Positions 44,097 to 57,091 of a DNA stretch of 64,000 nt are shown in pieces (within the stretch, counting starts at the first letter, position 1; each line of letters starts with the position of its first letter). Under the pieces are notes generated by a model, which had not been told where the DNA came from, did no database searches, and saw only the letters and a program-made list of their open reading frames with translations. The stretch comes from Tieghemostelium lacteum (taxonomy: Eukaryota; Evosea; Eumycetozoa; Dictyosteliales; Raperosteliaceae): positions 1,650,735-1,714,734 of the forward strand of contig LODT01000028.1 of the NCBI GenBank assembly GCA_001606155.1, written 5' to 3'. A program made the position numbers and the translations under genes.

Positions 44097-44969
44097 GATA
44101 TTCTCTGTTGGTCTCTGTAATTCAAAGCTGTAGTCCACGCCATATCTTGCCTCCCATGTTTGTATACGATTCTATTTAATCACATATTGATTAATTACTA
44201 ATATAGTTAACAATACTATTAGGACTAGTTATTGTATTATTAGATTTAGTAACATACTTTTGGATTTTAGATAGTTTAGCTTTAAAAAATCAACAACAGG
44301 TATATTAGAACAATTGAAATGAACCTTTTTGGTTTGATACTAGGATCTGAAATCAACAAATCAAGATAATCTATACAGATTCATTTTTATTGTTGTAGAT
44401 CCTTGTTAGTTTCAACCTTCTGATGTAATGTTAATTTTAGGTTAAATAATATTGTATCTGCAAACACTTCTAGAAGATTAAAAAATATTTTCGTTCAAGA
44501 GCACATGATTTGGCTTTAAACCACGTAACCATTTATAGATGGTGTGGTCCAAATGTGTGAAATTGTCTGACATATTTGTTTTTCTGTTAAGAATTGATTT
44601 AATTTTCAAGATACAGTTATTCCTTTCAAACTATCAGATCTCTCTTTGTAATATCAGATTGAACTTAATTTAAAAATATAAATCCTTTATAATGCTACTG
44701 CATTCCTTTATAAAAAATAGTTATATTTGCAATCATATTCAACCTTCAATGAAATCAATTTAATCATTATTTAAATACATATTTTACAATATTAATATTC
44801 TAAAATAAATTTATTTTATTATACTATTGCTCATGCTAAATGAGTTGTTCATATTGAACATCTGATTTTAATTTTATTTAAATGTCTCATTTCTTATTTA
44901 TAGTATAAATTTAAATTAATGGATTTAAAATGTTTTTTGATAAATTTACATGATGATAAGGTATTTTAT
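44097..44969. other. Intergenic gap, convergent
   Basis: 873 nt between two convergent genes. The first ~70 nt are GC-richer and are probably 3' UTR of the coiled-coil gene. Near 44520-44552 'ccac...aaccat' and 'atggtgtgg' could fold into a short bulged hairpin. No coding pattern seen. Confidence 0.4.
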
Positions 44970-46494
<1,525 letters not shown>

Positions 46495-47967
46495 ATGTTA
46501 AAACAAACTATCAAGAAATGGAATCAATCGATTGATTGTTACAATAGCAATCAAGTAAGTGAGGCTATTAATCTACTGACATCTGTAGATGCAACCTCAA
46601 AGATTAACTATAACATTGGAGTCATGCTTATAAAGAATCAAAACTATCAAAAAGCAGTAGACTACTTTAGTCGATCTGTAGAGCTTGACAAATATCTGAG
46701 TGTCAGTTATTTTATGCGTGGAATTGCATATCACATGTCTGGAGACACCAGTCATGCTATTGTAGACTATGATGAAGCAATTAATAAACTACGTGGTCAC
46801 GAATTTATAGATTATAAACAGTTGGGTTTGGAATCCAAATTGCTATTGGCAGAGATACTTTATAATAAAGCTTTGGCTTTGGGAAAAGCTGGAGGACCAT
46901 TAGCTCAACAGGCATTATCATGCCAGAGCCAACCATCAGATTTAAATTTCAAAGATCTCTGTAGAAAATTGTCAAATGGTGATATAGGAGGTCTACAAAT
47001 TAGACCTATACCTCTAAATCTTTTATTTAAACCACCAAAAGTCTCTGAAGACAAGAATAAATCATCACCCTCAACTTCATCACCAGTCACTTCATCACCA
47101 GTTTCATCATCACCACCAGGTAGCTATACTCTAAGAACTAAAGCAACTACACCACCTCCATCTGCATCAGCATTTTCATCAACTTCAACTACAACAACTA
47201 CAACCAGTGCATCAACACCTCCACCATTAAAACCAAAACCATCAGCAGGATCATCTATACCAAAACCACCACCACTTCCAAGTAAAAAACTACCATCACG
47301 TCCAATCAGTATGAACCAACAAGAAGAAAAAATTACATTAAAGATATTCTATACCGACAGAAGACTAATACAACTGACATATCCATATACATATCAACAA
47401 TTAAAACAAAAAATTGAATTGAAATTTGAAATATCACTACGAAATATCACGATAAAGTATCAGTCTAGTGATGAGCAATACTATCCCATTACAAATCAAG
47501 GTGATTTAGATTATGCAATCTCCTATGAAATTAATGAATTACATTTATTCGATGGAGATGAAAGTTCTAATAGAGCACCATCTCCGCCACCAGTTAGTAG
47601 TATTAAGCAAGTATCATCACCAACATTAAAATCTATGACAACAACAACTACAACTAGTTCAACACTACAGAGACCAAAGCCAACAGTACCAAAAACAACA
47701 TTTTATAATAGTGCAAGTCTAACGAGATCTGCAGCTAACAGTTTATCAAAATCAGCACAAACAACACCAGTTTCTATTCCACAGAGAAGCTATGGTAAAA
47801 CAGTAACATCTCCATTGGCTGCTTCTCTTCCAAACAAGAAATTTGGTGGAGGTGGTTCCTCTGCTGATGAAACTTCTTCAACAAAATACAAAATTTGTTT
47901 TACTCCATCTGGTGATAAATTCTATTTAAATATGGAAACTGGTGAAACACTTTGGACAACTCCATAA
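46495..47967 (+). CDS. NADPH oxidase activator, p67phox/NCF2-like (NcfA-type)
   Basis: Cytosolic activator of the superoxide-producing NADPH oxidase. From the first in-frame ATG (46495) there are 490 residues. The N-terminal TPR region matches p67phox: 'KKWNQSIDCYNSNQ', 'INYNIGVMLIKNQNYQKAVD', 'YFSRSVELDKYLSVSYF', 'FIDYKQLGLESKL', then 'PIPLNLLFKPP', the activation segment. A Pro/Ser/Thr linker leads to a PB1 domain ('KITLKIFYTDRRLIQL' ... 'NQGDLDYAISY'). The C-terminus 'FYLNMETGETLWTTP' resembles the second half of a WW domain lacking its first Trp, where mammalian p67phox has SH3. The frame is open upstream through a proline-rich 'KPSPPPLPPKPQ' (46420-46455), so an unresolved 5' exon is likely and the true N-terminus may be longer. 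Confidence 0.82.
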   Translation: MLKQTIKKWNQSIDCYNSNQVSEAINLLTSVDATSKINYNIGVMLIKNQNYQKAVDYFSRSVELDKYLSVSYFMRGIAYHMSGDTSHAIVDYDEAINKLRGHEFIDYKQLGLESKLLLAEILYNKALALGKAGGPLAQQALSCQSQPSDLNFKDLCRKLSNGDIGGLQIRPIPLNLLFKPPKVSEDKNKSSPSTSSPVTSSPVSSSPPGSYTLRTKATTPPPSASAFSSTSTTTTTTSASTPPPLKPKPSAGSSIPKPPPLPSKKLPSRPISMNQQEEKITLKIFYTDRRLIQLTYPYTYQQLKQKIELKFEISLRNITIKYQSSDEQYYPITNQGDLDYAISYEINELHLFDGDESSNRAPSPPPVSSIKQVSSPTLKSMTTTTTTSSTLQRPKPTVPKTTFYNSASLTRSAANSLSKSAQTTPVSIPQRSYGKTVTSPLAASLPNKKFGGGGSSADETSSTKYKICFTPSGDKFYLNMETGETLWTTP

Positions 47968-48261
47968 ACCTAGTTAAATTATACTAAATAATCTTAAATC
48001 TATTTATTTAATAAAATCAAAAAACACAAAAAAAAAAAACAAATAAGAGATAATTAGTGTATATACATAAATCAAAAAATATATTTATTTATATAAAATA
48101 AAAAAAATATAGAATAATAATTATATTTTTAAATCTTTAAAAAAAAAAAGATTTATTAGGTGTATGTGTATATCCTTCTTTTTTAAAGCAATTTTAACCC
48201 AAACTTTGGGAGGTTCAATTGTTTCAACTTGAAAAGATATAATTATTGATCGAGTTTAGAT

Positions 48262-49173
48262 TTAAGTTAATACATCTAAAATATAATTTTCAAATATCTC
48301 TTGATTCGTTAACCATTGAGTATGTTTGATATCGGGTAATTCATAAATAAATAATTTCTGTTGTTGATCTAGGGTTTTTAGACCAAAAGTGTCGTTAATG
48401 TATATAGGTGTTTCTGTCATGTTTAGGAGATTAAATTTATCATCAAAGAAACCAAAAAGTTCAGTGACCCAAGGTACAATAGTACCATCTTGGGGTGACC
48501 CAAATGCATAGAGTGAACCTTGAATTGATTTTATAAAATTACTCTTCATGTTAACCATTGGATTTGGTAGTTGTTGATTGATGACAGGTAAGAACTCATT
48601 ACCTAAAATATACCCATTTTGGTCCGTTGGATCATTCCACCAATTGGCAATCGAAAATAAATTCTGTAGAGTCTCTGTATAGAATATCTTTGTTAATTCA
48701 TATTCTGTGAAGTTTCCATAAGGTTGTTGAGAAAGGTCACCATATCCATAGACACCTTGGTGCATTCCAGCTAGTGATATAAAATTCTCAACTGGTAGTC
48801 CAAACATCTCAATAATTGATCTCAGTATAAGTGCACCTTGTGAATGACCAATTAAATGATACCCTTCATCAAATGTGGAATTTCCATTCGTTATAGTTAG
48901 GATTAGTTGATAGATATCATAGACTTGGGTATACATTGGTTTGGTTGAGTCCCATCCATTGTAGGCATTCAAAGCTATTGTTACTTGTCCGGGATGTGCT
49001 TGTTCTATCCAAGATACATAGTCATCCCAGTCACGATATGTTCCAATATTTTCATTGATTGCCACACCATGCATTAACAATACTGGTTTATAACTCCTAC
49101 TAACTGGTAATAACACTAGGATAAAAACACATATCGACAACAATGGTGATATTGATGTTTTCACCATCATCAT
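48262..49173 (-). CDS. Palmitoyl-protein thioesterase family, lysosomal/secreted
   Basis: Single exon, 303 residues from the first of three ATGs at 49173; a GTG at 49188 continues the frame but is not a plausible start. The signal peptide spans about residues 6-27 ('ISPLLSICVFILVLLPVS'). The mature enzyme starts 'YKPVLLMHGV', like PPT1/PPT2, with the nucleophile elbow GHSQG (Ser111), 'SLAGMHQGVYG', 'LYAFGSPQDGTIVPW' supplying the likely acid Asp, and 'IKHTQWL' with the likely catalytic His near the end. Sites for N-glycosylation (NST, NFT, NMT, NDT) fit a lumenal protein. These enzymes remove long-chain acyl groups from cysteines during protein turnover. PPT2-like rather than PPT1 is possible; I cannot separate them by eye. 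Confidence 0.88.
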   Translation of the reverse strand: MMMVKTSISPLLSICVFILVLLPVSRSYKPVLLMHGVAINENIGTYRDWDDYVSWIEQAHPGQVTIALNAYNGWDSTKPMYTQVYDIYQLILTITNGNSTFDEGYHLIGHSQGALILRSIIEMFGLPVENFISLAGMHQGVYGYGDLSQQPYGNFTEYELTKIFYTETLQNLFSIANWWNDPTDQNGYILGNEFLPVINQQLPNPMVNMKSNFIKSIQGSLYAFGSPQDGTIVPWVTELFGFFDDKFNLLNMTETPIYINDTFGLKTLDQQQKLFIYELPDIKHTQWLTNQEIFENYILDVLT

Positions 49174-50238
49174 TTTTTGAGTTTGCACCTGTACAGCAAA
49201 TCAAAAAAAAAATAAAAAAATATAGGTTCCCAAAATGTGCCATTTCGTCAGTATAAAAATGTTTTATACTAAAAATTTTTAAAAAAATAAAATTTAAAAA
49301 TTAAAAATAAAATTTTAGTTTTAGACATATGATTAATTTAAGATATAAAATAAATATTTATTTAAATACAGTTAATATTTCTAATCTTTTAAACAATTAA
49401 ATCAAATTCAAAAATAATTTTTTTTTTTTTATTTTTTTGTTTTCATTTTTGAAACTAGTTAATTTAAATTTTCTTGGATCGATTTCTAAATTTACAAACT
49501 TTATTATCAATCCTATACATTAATATATAAATTTTAAAATTCTTTATACAGCGTAAATATACCATTAATTCCAAACCAATATAATTTATATTATAACTAT
49601 AATTTTCTTTTGTAATTACAATTTTAACAATAATATTATAAATGTTATATTCCAATCAAATTATATAACATTATATAAAATTATTATAAATTCCATAAAT
49701 TTCATTATCTATTTACATTTAGATTAGTAAATGATTGTTTAATTAATATTTTATAGTGTGTTAATATGATCATAATTTGATAATATTTTTTCCAACTAAA
49801 ATAGGTAGATATTTATAAATACGTAAAATTGATATTTTTCATTAAACAATGAAATATTAAATATTTTCAATCAAATGTAATCATCTGAGTCTTTATTAAA
49901 ATGTTTTTGTTTGTATTAATAATATTTACATTTTTCATTTCTCATTGTGTTTTATTTCCATACTTCAACAAAAATCTTATAAAAAATTTTTTTATGTGTT
50001 TTTTTTATAATTTTTTCAGACTGGCATTATAAATATTTTTTTATAATTATTATTATTATTTAATTATATATATTTATTGTAATTTTTCTTTCAAAACTAG
50101 ATTATATCACTACAAAAAAAAATATAGTTGTTATAAATTAAAATCAATCTGGAAATAATTAATAATAATATTTTATTTATAATAATATATAAAAAAAAAC
50201 TAAAACCAAAAAAACATAGAGAATAATAATAATATTGA
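49174..50238. other. Long divergent AT-rich gap
   Basis: 1065 nt between the thioesterase (minus) and the JmjC gene (plus). It is one of the most AT-rich parts of the window. Open frames here are Ile/Asn/Tyr/Lys-rich noise. I see no coding pattern, RNA gene or repeat beyond poly-A and poly-T runs and TAA/TTA triplets. Confidence 0.45.
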
Positions 50239-51092
50239 ATGACAAATAAAAACAATATCAATAATAGTCAAAATGATTCAGAGCATAATAATACTAATAG
50301 TAGTCCGAAACCGGAATCCGGTAACTTAGATTCAATAAATATCAATAGAGTATCATTGGAAAATAATAAAATACTATTGAATATCACTAAAAACATCAAC
50401 ACTGGCAGTAGTAGCCCACAATCCAAGATGGATGATATCAATACTTTGGATTCCAGTAAAAATCAAAAAAATACAGTAAACACTCCAGATCGACCCACAG
50501 CAGTATCAGAAAATAAATCTCCATCTACCACCACATCTTCACCATATATTAGTAAATCATCACCAAAAACAATATCAATACCAAATCCATTATTAAATAA
50601 TAATCAAAATACTAAATCATCACCACAAACCACCACAACCAATGAGAAAACAGAGACTACAAAAAAACTAGATAACAGTATTAATGCAATTAAAATAACA
50701 ACACCCGCTACTACTAGTACTACAGATTCAAAATCTAATGGTACAAAATCACCTTTAACAGTTTCAACAACTATTCAATCATCAAATTCACCATCTTCGT
50801 CATCTGCAAAATCGGCATCTACAACAACAACAACAACAACAAATAGTAATTCACCGATAGGTACTAATAATAGTAGCAATATGATTATTAGTTCATCACC
50901 TGAAATGTCTCTTAGTCAATCACAAAAAAAATCTAAACCTTCAACATCAACAAGAAAAAAGAATATGGAATTTACAGAATATACACCTCCAGATTATAAT
51001 AAACCAAAGAAAATTTTAAATTCACAAAATACCCCACCAACATCACCACCACCAACAACTAAATCGTCAACTAATAATAATAATACTAATAC

Positions 51093-51139
<47 letters not shown>

Positions 51140-53704
51140 TTAATAATGATAGTAAATCAATAACACCTAATGTAGCTCCACAACCACAACCTCAAACACA
51201 ACCAAATACCTCATTTAAAGATGATGATGGTTCATTAATAGTTCGTGCAGAGAATGGTACACCTGTTGGTACCATTTCCAGAGATGCCAATAACACTGCA
51301 ACTTTTATACAAAAAAAACCACCACAAACCATTTCAAAATTTAGACCTAAAACATTACCAACTCCAACCACAACTACCCAACAAATTGATAATACTAGTA
51401 GGAATAATAGTAATCATGTAGAACAACAAAATAAGATGGAAATTGATAAACCATCAAATATACATTGTTATATAAATTCCGATGACGAAGGAAATGAAAA
51501 TGGTGATTCTGCTGATATAGAAATGTATCATGAAAATGGCGATAAATCTCATGTTAAAAAGATTAAAAATAATAATAGTGGTAATGGTTCAGGTACAGCT
51601 ATGGATCAAGATGATTCAGAATCTGAACCAGAAATGCAATTCTCAAATATTCAATATGAAGATGAATATTCTGAAGATATTAATAATAATAATTATAATG
51701 ATTATGGATTATCAAATATTGGTATTCAACCAAGTGGTAATACAGCATTGGATTCAAATCGTGAGAGATTGATGGCTGGTATAAAGATTACAGATCCAAT
51801 GTCAAGACCAGTAGTAACAGAGAGAAAACCAAATTCAAAGAAAGATAATTACAGTAATATTAATGGTGGTCCAATTAGAATACCAAATAGACCACCTGAT
51901 TATGTTAATATGCCATATTATAAACCAAGAATACTACCAGCACAGAATGAAAATGTATTTTCAATAAGTCGTGAAAGTACTGTACATTACGATAGTGAGA
52001 ATATGGTAAAAGTCGAAGATCTGAAGCATTTAGATTCACCATTTTATCTGTGCACTAGTATTGGAAGTCCAAGTGGTGGTAGACAGGATTCCACTAGACT
52101 TTTTTATTGTTTTTATCATTGGGGTTGCACAGAGACTTTTCAGTCTGTTAAAGATCTAGAGAATCACTTGAGATTCTATAATAGTGATAATAGTGGTATG
52201 GTTTCAAGTGGAAATGGTCCACAAACACCAATAAGAGACAGTGGTGTATTTCAAGTTCAGAAATTTCAAGATTTACCAGTGAATAGAGGTGTTGATGTTA
52301 TTCGATTAAATGAGGTTACAGATAGATTGGTTATTGAAAGGTACTCACATGGTAGTACTCCTATTGTCATTAAAGGTTTGCCAAAGAATTGGAATATCAG
52401 AGACTATTCATTAGACTATATGAACCAAAAGTTTTCATTTAACTCTGTAATGTGGGTTTCTTCAGGTCACGGTAGTGAAGAGTCTCCATTAGCTACCAAC
52501 AATAACATTCAGTTCATTGGTAATGTCTATAAATTCTATCAACAATTTGATCAGTCGTCAAAGAATAGTTACTCTTTGAAAATCAATTTTGATATACCTA
52601 ATCTTTGGGACCCATTACCATACTTTAAATCCAATTATCTTAACTATCTATCCAAAGACACTCAACCATCTTCACTTCACTCTCAAACTAGTAGTAATCT
52701 GTATTCCAATGGGAATACATCCGCTCATTCACAATCCACTTCCTCCTCTTCGACTTCTGATTTTATTCAATCTCATATTTATGTTGGTTTTAAAGGTTCA
52801 ATCATCTCTTTACATAGGGAATTCTTGGATTTATCATTTACTGTCATAAGAGGTCTAATTAGGGTAAGTTTATCTTTATTTCTTTATTTATAATTCTAAT
52901 GCTAATATATAAAAAACAAAAAAAAATTAAATTTAGGTAATATTATTCCCACCAAATAAATTAATTGAAATGGCAACATGGAACAAGAATATCTATGATA
53001 AGAGTTCAAAAATCAATAGATATATCTATTTTGAAAATCAATTGGAAGATGAAGATATAGAGATGATTAATAAGTTTAATGGAAGGGTTGTCTACATGAG
53101 CTCAGAAGATACACTGTATATACCTGCAGGTTGGTATTATCATTGTAATGTACTAAAAGACGAAACTATGGTACTGAATTACTCGATACTTAACCAATAC
53201 AATATGGAGTTTTTCATTGAAAACTATGAAAATCCAGATCTCAACAAGAGAGAGTTGTTTGAAATGATTATTCAAGAGTTTTCCAATCGTGTGAAATATT
53301 GGATAAAGAATCAGTCTCAATTGAAACTTCAAGGAATTTTCCAGAATATCTCTGATGACAATATAAGACATTTCAATGGTTTTACATCCAACTATAGTAA
53401 TCAACCACTCTATCATCAGGTTTTACAGAGTATAAATGAAGGTTACATGTTACTGGCAAGTTTTAATATACTATTCAATGTAAATATTCTTCAAGATACC
53501 ATTCCACAGAATATCGATCCTGTCAAATTATCACTCCCCACCAAACTATTGTACAATTTCAGAGTAAAAAGAATCAATAATCATCAACTTCACGGTTCAG
53601 GTCAAAATTCAACTCATTCCTATGCTCTTTTGGAACAACTAACAAAATCAATTTCTGATCTAAATGCTTTTCTAATAGCTATTTCTACTTCAAATAAATA
53701 TTAA
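50239..53704 (+). CDS. JmjC/cupin-domain protein with C2H2-like finger and Asn-rich N-terminus
   Basis: Exons 50239..52863 and 52937..53704, with a 73-nt intron (GTAAGT...TTTAG, phase 0), give 1130 residues. The first ~600 are Asn/Ser/Thr/Pro-rich disordered sequence, including a long AAT-coded Asn run near 51080-51140. A zinc-finger-like 'CFYHWGCTETFQSVKDLENH' (C-x5-C-x12-H type) lies near 630-650. The JmjC/cupin-8 fold covers about 690-960: 'GVDVIRLNEVT', 'GSIISLHREFLDLSF' with metal ligands His859 and Glu861, 'VILFPPNKL', and 'YIPAGWYYHC' with the third ligand His944. Such proteins are Fe(II)/2-oxoglutarate oxygenases that demethylate histones or hydroxylate proteins. The triad is intact, so it is probably active; the substrate is unknown. 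Confidence 0.8.
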
Positions 53705-53800
53705 AAGTTAATTATTTATAATTAATTCTGATAATCATATTAATTATTTTGTGATTAATTTAAATGTTAATCTCAAAGATTAAGTTTTTAATTTTTATTT

Positions 53801-54335
53801 CTAGAAATCAAAAGCAGTGTATAATTTAGTACTACTTTCAGATTCGGTTTCTAATTCGGAAGCAGTACCAGCATAACAAGTGGATGATTCGTAATAGTCA
53901 GTATTACCACTGAATGATGAGGTTGGTGCATAGATTACGTAGAATTGGTATTGAGATGATGTAACACCTTTGATAGTAGTCCATTGGCTGAATGCACCAT
54001 TGTTATAATAGAGAGCACCCCACCCAGTGAAAACTTGAGATGATGAGAAGGTAACATTTTGGAAGATTACAGTATTGGTACCTGCTACATAACTTGCATA
54101 TCCATAATTTGGGTCATAGTTAATGGAAGCTTGATAAACAATACCACATGGTGATTGATAAAATCTAGTCCATGATCCAGTTTGTAATTGACCAGCTATT
54201 TATTTATACATAATATAAAAATTAAATATTAACATACTTTTTTTTGTATTAAAATAAAAATTAATTATAAGAATAATATTTACCAGAAAGAGTGATAATA
54301 ACAGATAATAAGAGAGTAATGTATAAGAATTTCAT
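53801..54335 (-). CDS. Small secreted protein (148 residues), unknown family
   Basis: Two exons: 54335..54284 and 54195..53801, with an 88-nt intron (GTAAAT...AATAG, phase 1). The start MKFLYITLLLSVIITLS is a clear signal peptide, and the intron falls at its end before 'AGQLQTGSW'. The mature part is rich in Ser, Thr, Tyr, Gly and Asn with two cysteines ('YQSPCGIVY' and 'SSTCYAGTA') that could pair. It reads as beta-sheet ('NTVIFQNVTFSSSQVFTGW'). A secreted lectin, matrix or spore-coat type protein is possible, but nothing identifies it. Exon 2 is 395 nt without a stop and GC-richer than its flanks. Convergent with the JmjC gene, stops about 95 nt apart. Confidence 0.8.
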
Positions 54336-54938
54336 TTTACGATTAAATATTTCAAATTGAGCAAATTGATATTATTTAAAATGATGATGAATTAAAAAAA
54401 TCTTTGTTAATTTATATTCGATTTTTTGGTGGTTGGAATGGGATCACTCAAATATCATCATCGTTTCATACTTTTTTCCAACAAACTTACATTATTTGAA
54501 TATCCTATACCCCAACGCGCAGAGAACTTAATCTGCACGTCATTTTTTAGATGAAGGGTAATTCTTATAGTTTTTCTTAGGCAAAAAAGAAAAAATTGTA
54601 GATATTTTTTAATAATCTTAATTCTTTGATCATCTTGTCCCAATATTTTAAAAATAATTATTTTTTTATTTTTTTATTTTAAATTTTATGTGCATTTATA
54701 AAAATCCAAAATGGCCTTATTTTACCACTCAACCCACACACATTAAAATATTTGATTTACAATGAATATTCATTCAATTCAGATAAGTTTATTTTAATTC
54801 ATATTAATCATATGAAAATTAGATTTATGTAAGTTTTACAAAACATTATTTCTAAAATAGTAAAATAAAAAAAATTTTTTTTTCTTTTTATCTTTAATTT
54901 ATATGTAAACTAAAACTATTTATTTAAATAATAATAAT
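54336..54938. other. Divergent gap with one GC-rich patch
   Basis: 603 nt of mostly AT-rich promoter DNA between the secreted-protein gene (minus) and the PTEN-like gene (plus). It contains the hairpin at 54516..54539. A 61-codon minus-strand frame at 54458..54643 has random-looking composition and is not called. Confidence 0.45.
54516..54539. repeat. GC-rich hairpin, 7 of 8 bp paired, 8-nt loop
   Basis: CGCGCAGA (54516..54523) pairs with TCTGCACG (54532..54539) with one C-A mismatch around the loop GAACTTAA. It sits in the only GC-rich patch of an otherwise AT-rich gap. It could be part of a structured RNA or of a regulatory site; no family recognised. Confidence 0.45.
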
Positions 54939-56241
54939 ATGTCGGAAAGTGGGTTTGATTTATTAAGGACATTGGTGTCTGGAAAAAAGAAGAGATTTGT
55001 GCAGGATAACTATAATTTGGATTTAAGTTATATTACCGAGAAACTGATAGCGATGGCATATCCTGCTGAGAGCTCACTTCACAAAGTTTTCAGAAATGAC
55101 ATTAATGAAATTTATTCATTCTTTGAAAAGTATCACTCACAACATTGGAGAATTATAAATGTAGCTATGGAAATCAGTTATAGTAATACAAGAATGGGTG
55201 GTAATGTCTATTCTTTAGGTTTTGAAGATCATACACCTCCACCATTCCTATTGTTACTTAAAATCATTGATACTCTACATGAATGGTTAGTAATGGATCC
55301 TAAAAATGTTTGTGCAGTACATTGTAAAGTATGTTTACCTTAACCTAGTCTATTGCTGTTAGTTACTAACTATATAACTATTTAGGCTGGTAAAGGAAGA
55401 ACTGGTACTATTATAACATGTTATTTAATTTATCTTTTGAAATTGAATTGTCCAGAGTTATTTCAAACATCACCGACAATTTTAGGTGACATGTTAGGAT
55501 TCTTTAATAAAATGAGAGCTGACAATCAAGAATGTGTAACAGTTCCTTCTCAGAAGAGATATTGTGGTTACTATATTCAATTTCTAAAGAATGAAATTGA
55601 CTATTCAAAAATTATTCAACCTGTAGAATTAAAGTTATTAAATATCGAGTTTTTAGGTACATTTAATGTGAATATAAACTCAATTTGTATGTAGAATTCA
55701 GTATTACATTCAATCTATAGAGTAAATATCTATATTAACAATATTAATGTGTTCTATTATAATAGCAATATATACCAATTATAATCCATTGATAAAGGAT
55801 TTACCAATTGTGTTACATCGTAATTCAAATTCTACAGGGTTTGGTGGATATAATAGATTTGAAAGTAACAGTAGAGAGATTAGATTGAGAGGTGATACTT
55901 TGATAAAAGTATATGCAAGTGATTCGCAAAGTTGTGCATTTAGATTTGTATTTCATACCTCTTTTGTAACATTATCAATTGGTGAAGATGTTGGTTATCC
56001 AACCTTAACTCTTCAAAAGGCTATTTTAGATGGTGGAAATGCTGGTGCGTTAAATGACCATAGATTTAAACAAGATTTTCAAGTTAGAGTTAACATGGAA
56101 TCTATTGATCAGTATCAACCTCCTCCACTTTTACCTCCACCTCCAATACCATTAATCTCAACTGACAATACTATTCCACTATTAACACAACCACCACCTG
56201 TACCAGACAGAAGTAAAAAACCTCTAATTTTATCTGATTAA
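54939..56241 (+). CDS. PTEN-family phosphatase (3 exons)
   Basis: Exons 54939..55328, 55386..55686 and 55766..56241 (introns 57 and 79 nt, GTATGT donors) give 388 residues. PTEN removes the 3-phosphate of PIP3 and opposes PI3-kinase in chemotaxis. The phosphatase domain begins like PTEN ('NYNLDLSYITEKLIAMAYPA'), then 'VFRNDINEIYSFFEKYH', 'FEDHTPPPF', and the PTEN-specific P-loop HCKAGKGRTG with nucleophile Cys129 and Arg135. The first intron splits the P-loop after HCK. 'TVPSQKRYCGYY' follows, then a C2-like half ('LIKVYASDSQSCAFRFVFHT') and a proline-rich tail 'PPPLLPPPPIPL'. The two basic P-loop lysines favour inositol-lipid substrates. The N-terminal membrane-binding basic stretch (KKKRF) is present. 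The C2 half is short, so it may be a paralogue rather than the main PTEN. Confidence 0.87.
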
Positions 56242-56320
56242 ATTAAATAATATTATAAAAGTAATTATTGTAATTATAGAGTAATTTCAAATAATTTATT
56301 AATTGGTGTGAACAATGTTG

Positions 56321-56659
56321 TTACCAAAATTCAAATGGTGGGAAATGAAAGTAAATATATGGATGCTAGTATATAAATGTTTTTAGAATTAATATGTGAA
56401 TTATATATACAGTTTTATTTAAAAGAAAGATACCTGAATTGGTAATAATCCATAAATTGATCCATTATTAACAATACCTTGTGTTGAACTTTTACCTTGT
56501 GAATTTAATTGTTGACTGTCATTGGAGGTAATTGATTTACTTTGACTTTTTAATTTGGAGTATTTACCCATAGATGATATTGAGGCTTTATTTGTTTTAT
56601 ATTAATTAATAAATTGAGTTGAAAGGAAATCGAGGTATATACAAACCTAAGATTGACAT
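56321..56659 (-). CDS. hssA-like mini-gene (about 69 residues)
   Basis: Small minus-strand gene. Exon 1 is 13 nt (56659..56647, MSIL), intron 1 is 61 nt (phase 1), and exon 2 is 56585..56434. A possible third exon is 56365..56321 after a 68-nt intron (GTATCT...CTAG). The start MSILASISSMGK is the pattern of the dictyostelid hssA/2C/7E family, in which tiny Ser/Gly/Asn-rich proteins are coded with an intron just after the first few codons. The rest is Ser/Gln/Asn-rich ('SKSITSNDSQQLNSQGKSS'). If the second intron is not removed the protein ends '...GLLPIQVSFF'. Function of the family is unknown; several members are prestalk-expressed in D. discoideum. The 3' end is the uncertain part. Confidence 0.6.
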
Positions 56660-57091
56660 TTTAATTTAAAATATATAATTGGTTTGTTGAATTTAAATTT
56701 ATAAATGAACAGATTTTATAGCATTTTTTTATTGGTTTCGGAATTTCAAATAGTTAGAATATTTTCTAGGTCCTCGTACAATGAACATGTATTTCATTGA
56801 GAAATTTCTTGATTTGGTATTTTAAAATGTTATTATAAATAAAAAGTGTGTTAAAATGCCCATTAATTATTCACTTATTTGCTTAAAAAAAAAATTCTAA
56901 GAATTAAAAAGTTATTCTATTATTTGTTTATAAGAGTTTGATTTTCATACAAGGAATATTTTTTTATTTATTTAAATTAATATTTATAATGAATACATAA
57001 TATTCATCTAAATAAACAATTCTAAGAATTAATGAGAATAATTTTTGTATTCCCAATTTTTACATTTTTTATTTTAAAACCTTAAGTTTAA
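56660..57091. other. Divergent promoter gap
   Basis: 432 nt between the hssA-like gene (minus) and the MCM8 gene (plus). AT-rich, with a small GC patch 'aggtcctcgtacaatg' near 56769. 'attctaagaattaa' occurs twice (near 56896 and 57020). No coding pattern. Confidence 0.4.

Noticed and set aside
49464-49655. Tyr/Ile/Asn-rich 63-codon frame
   Set aside because: AT-rich noise with no splice context or domain.
54458-54643. 61-codon minus-strand frame
   Set aside because: Random composition; only the hairpin within it stands out.
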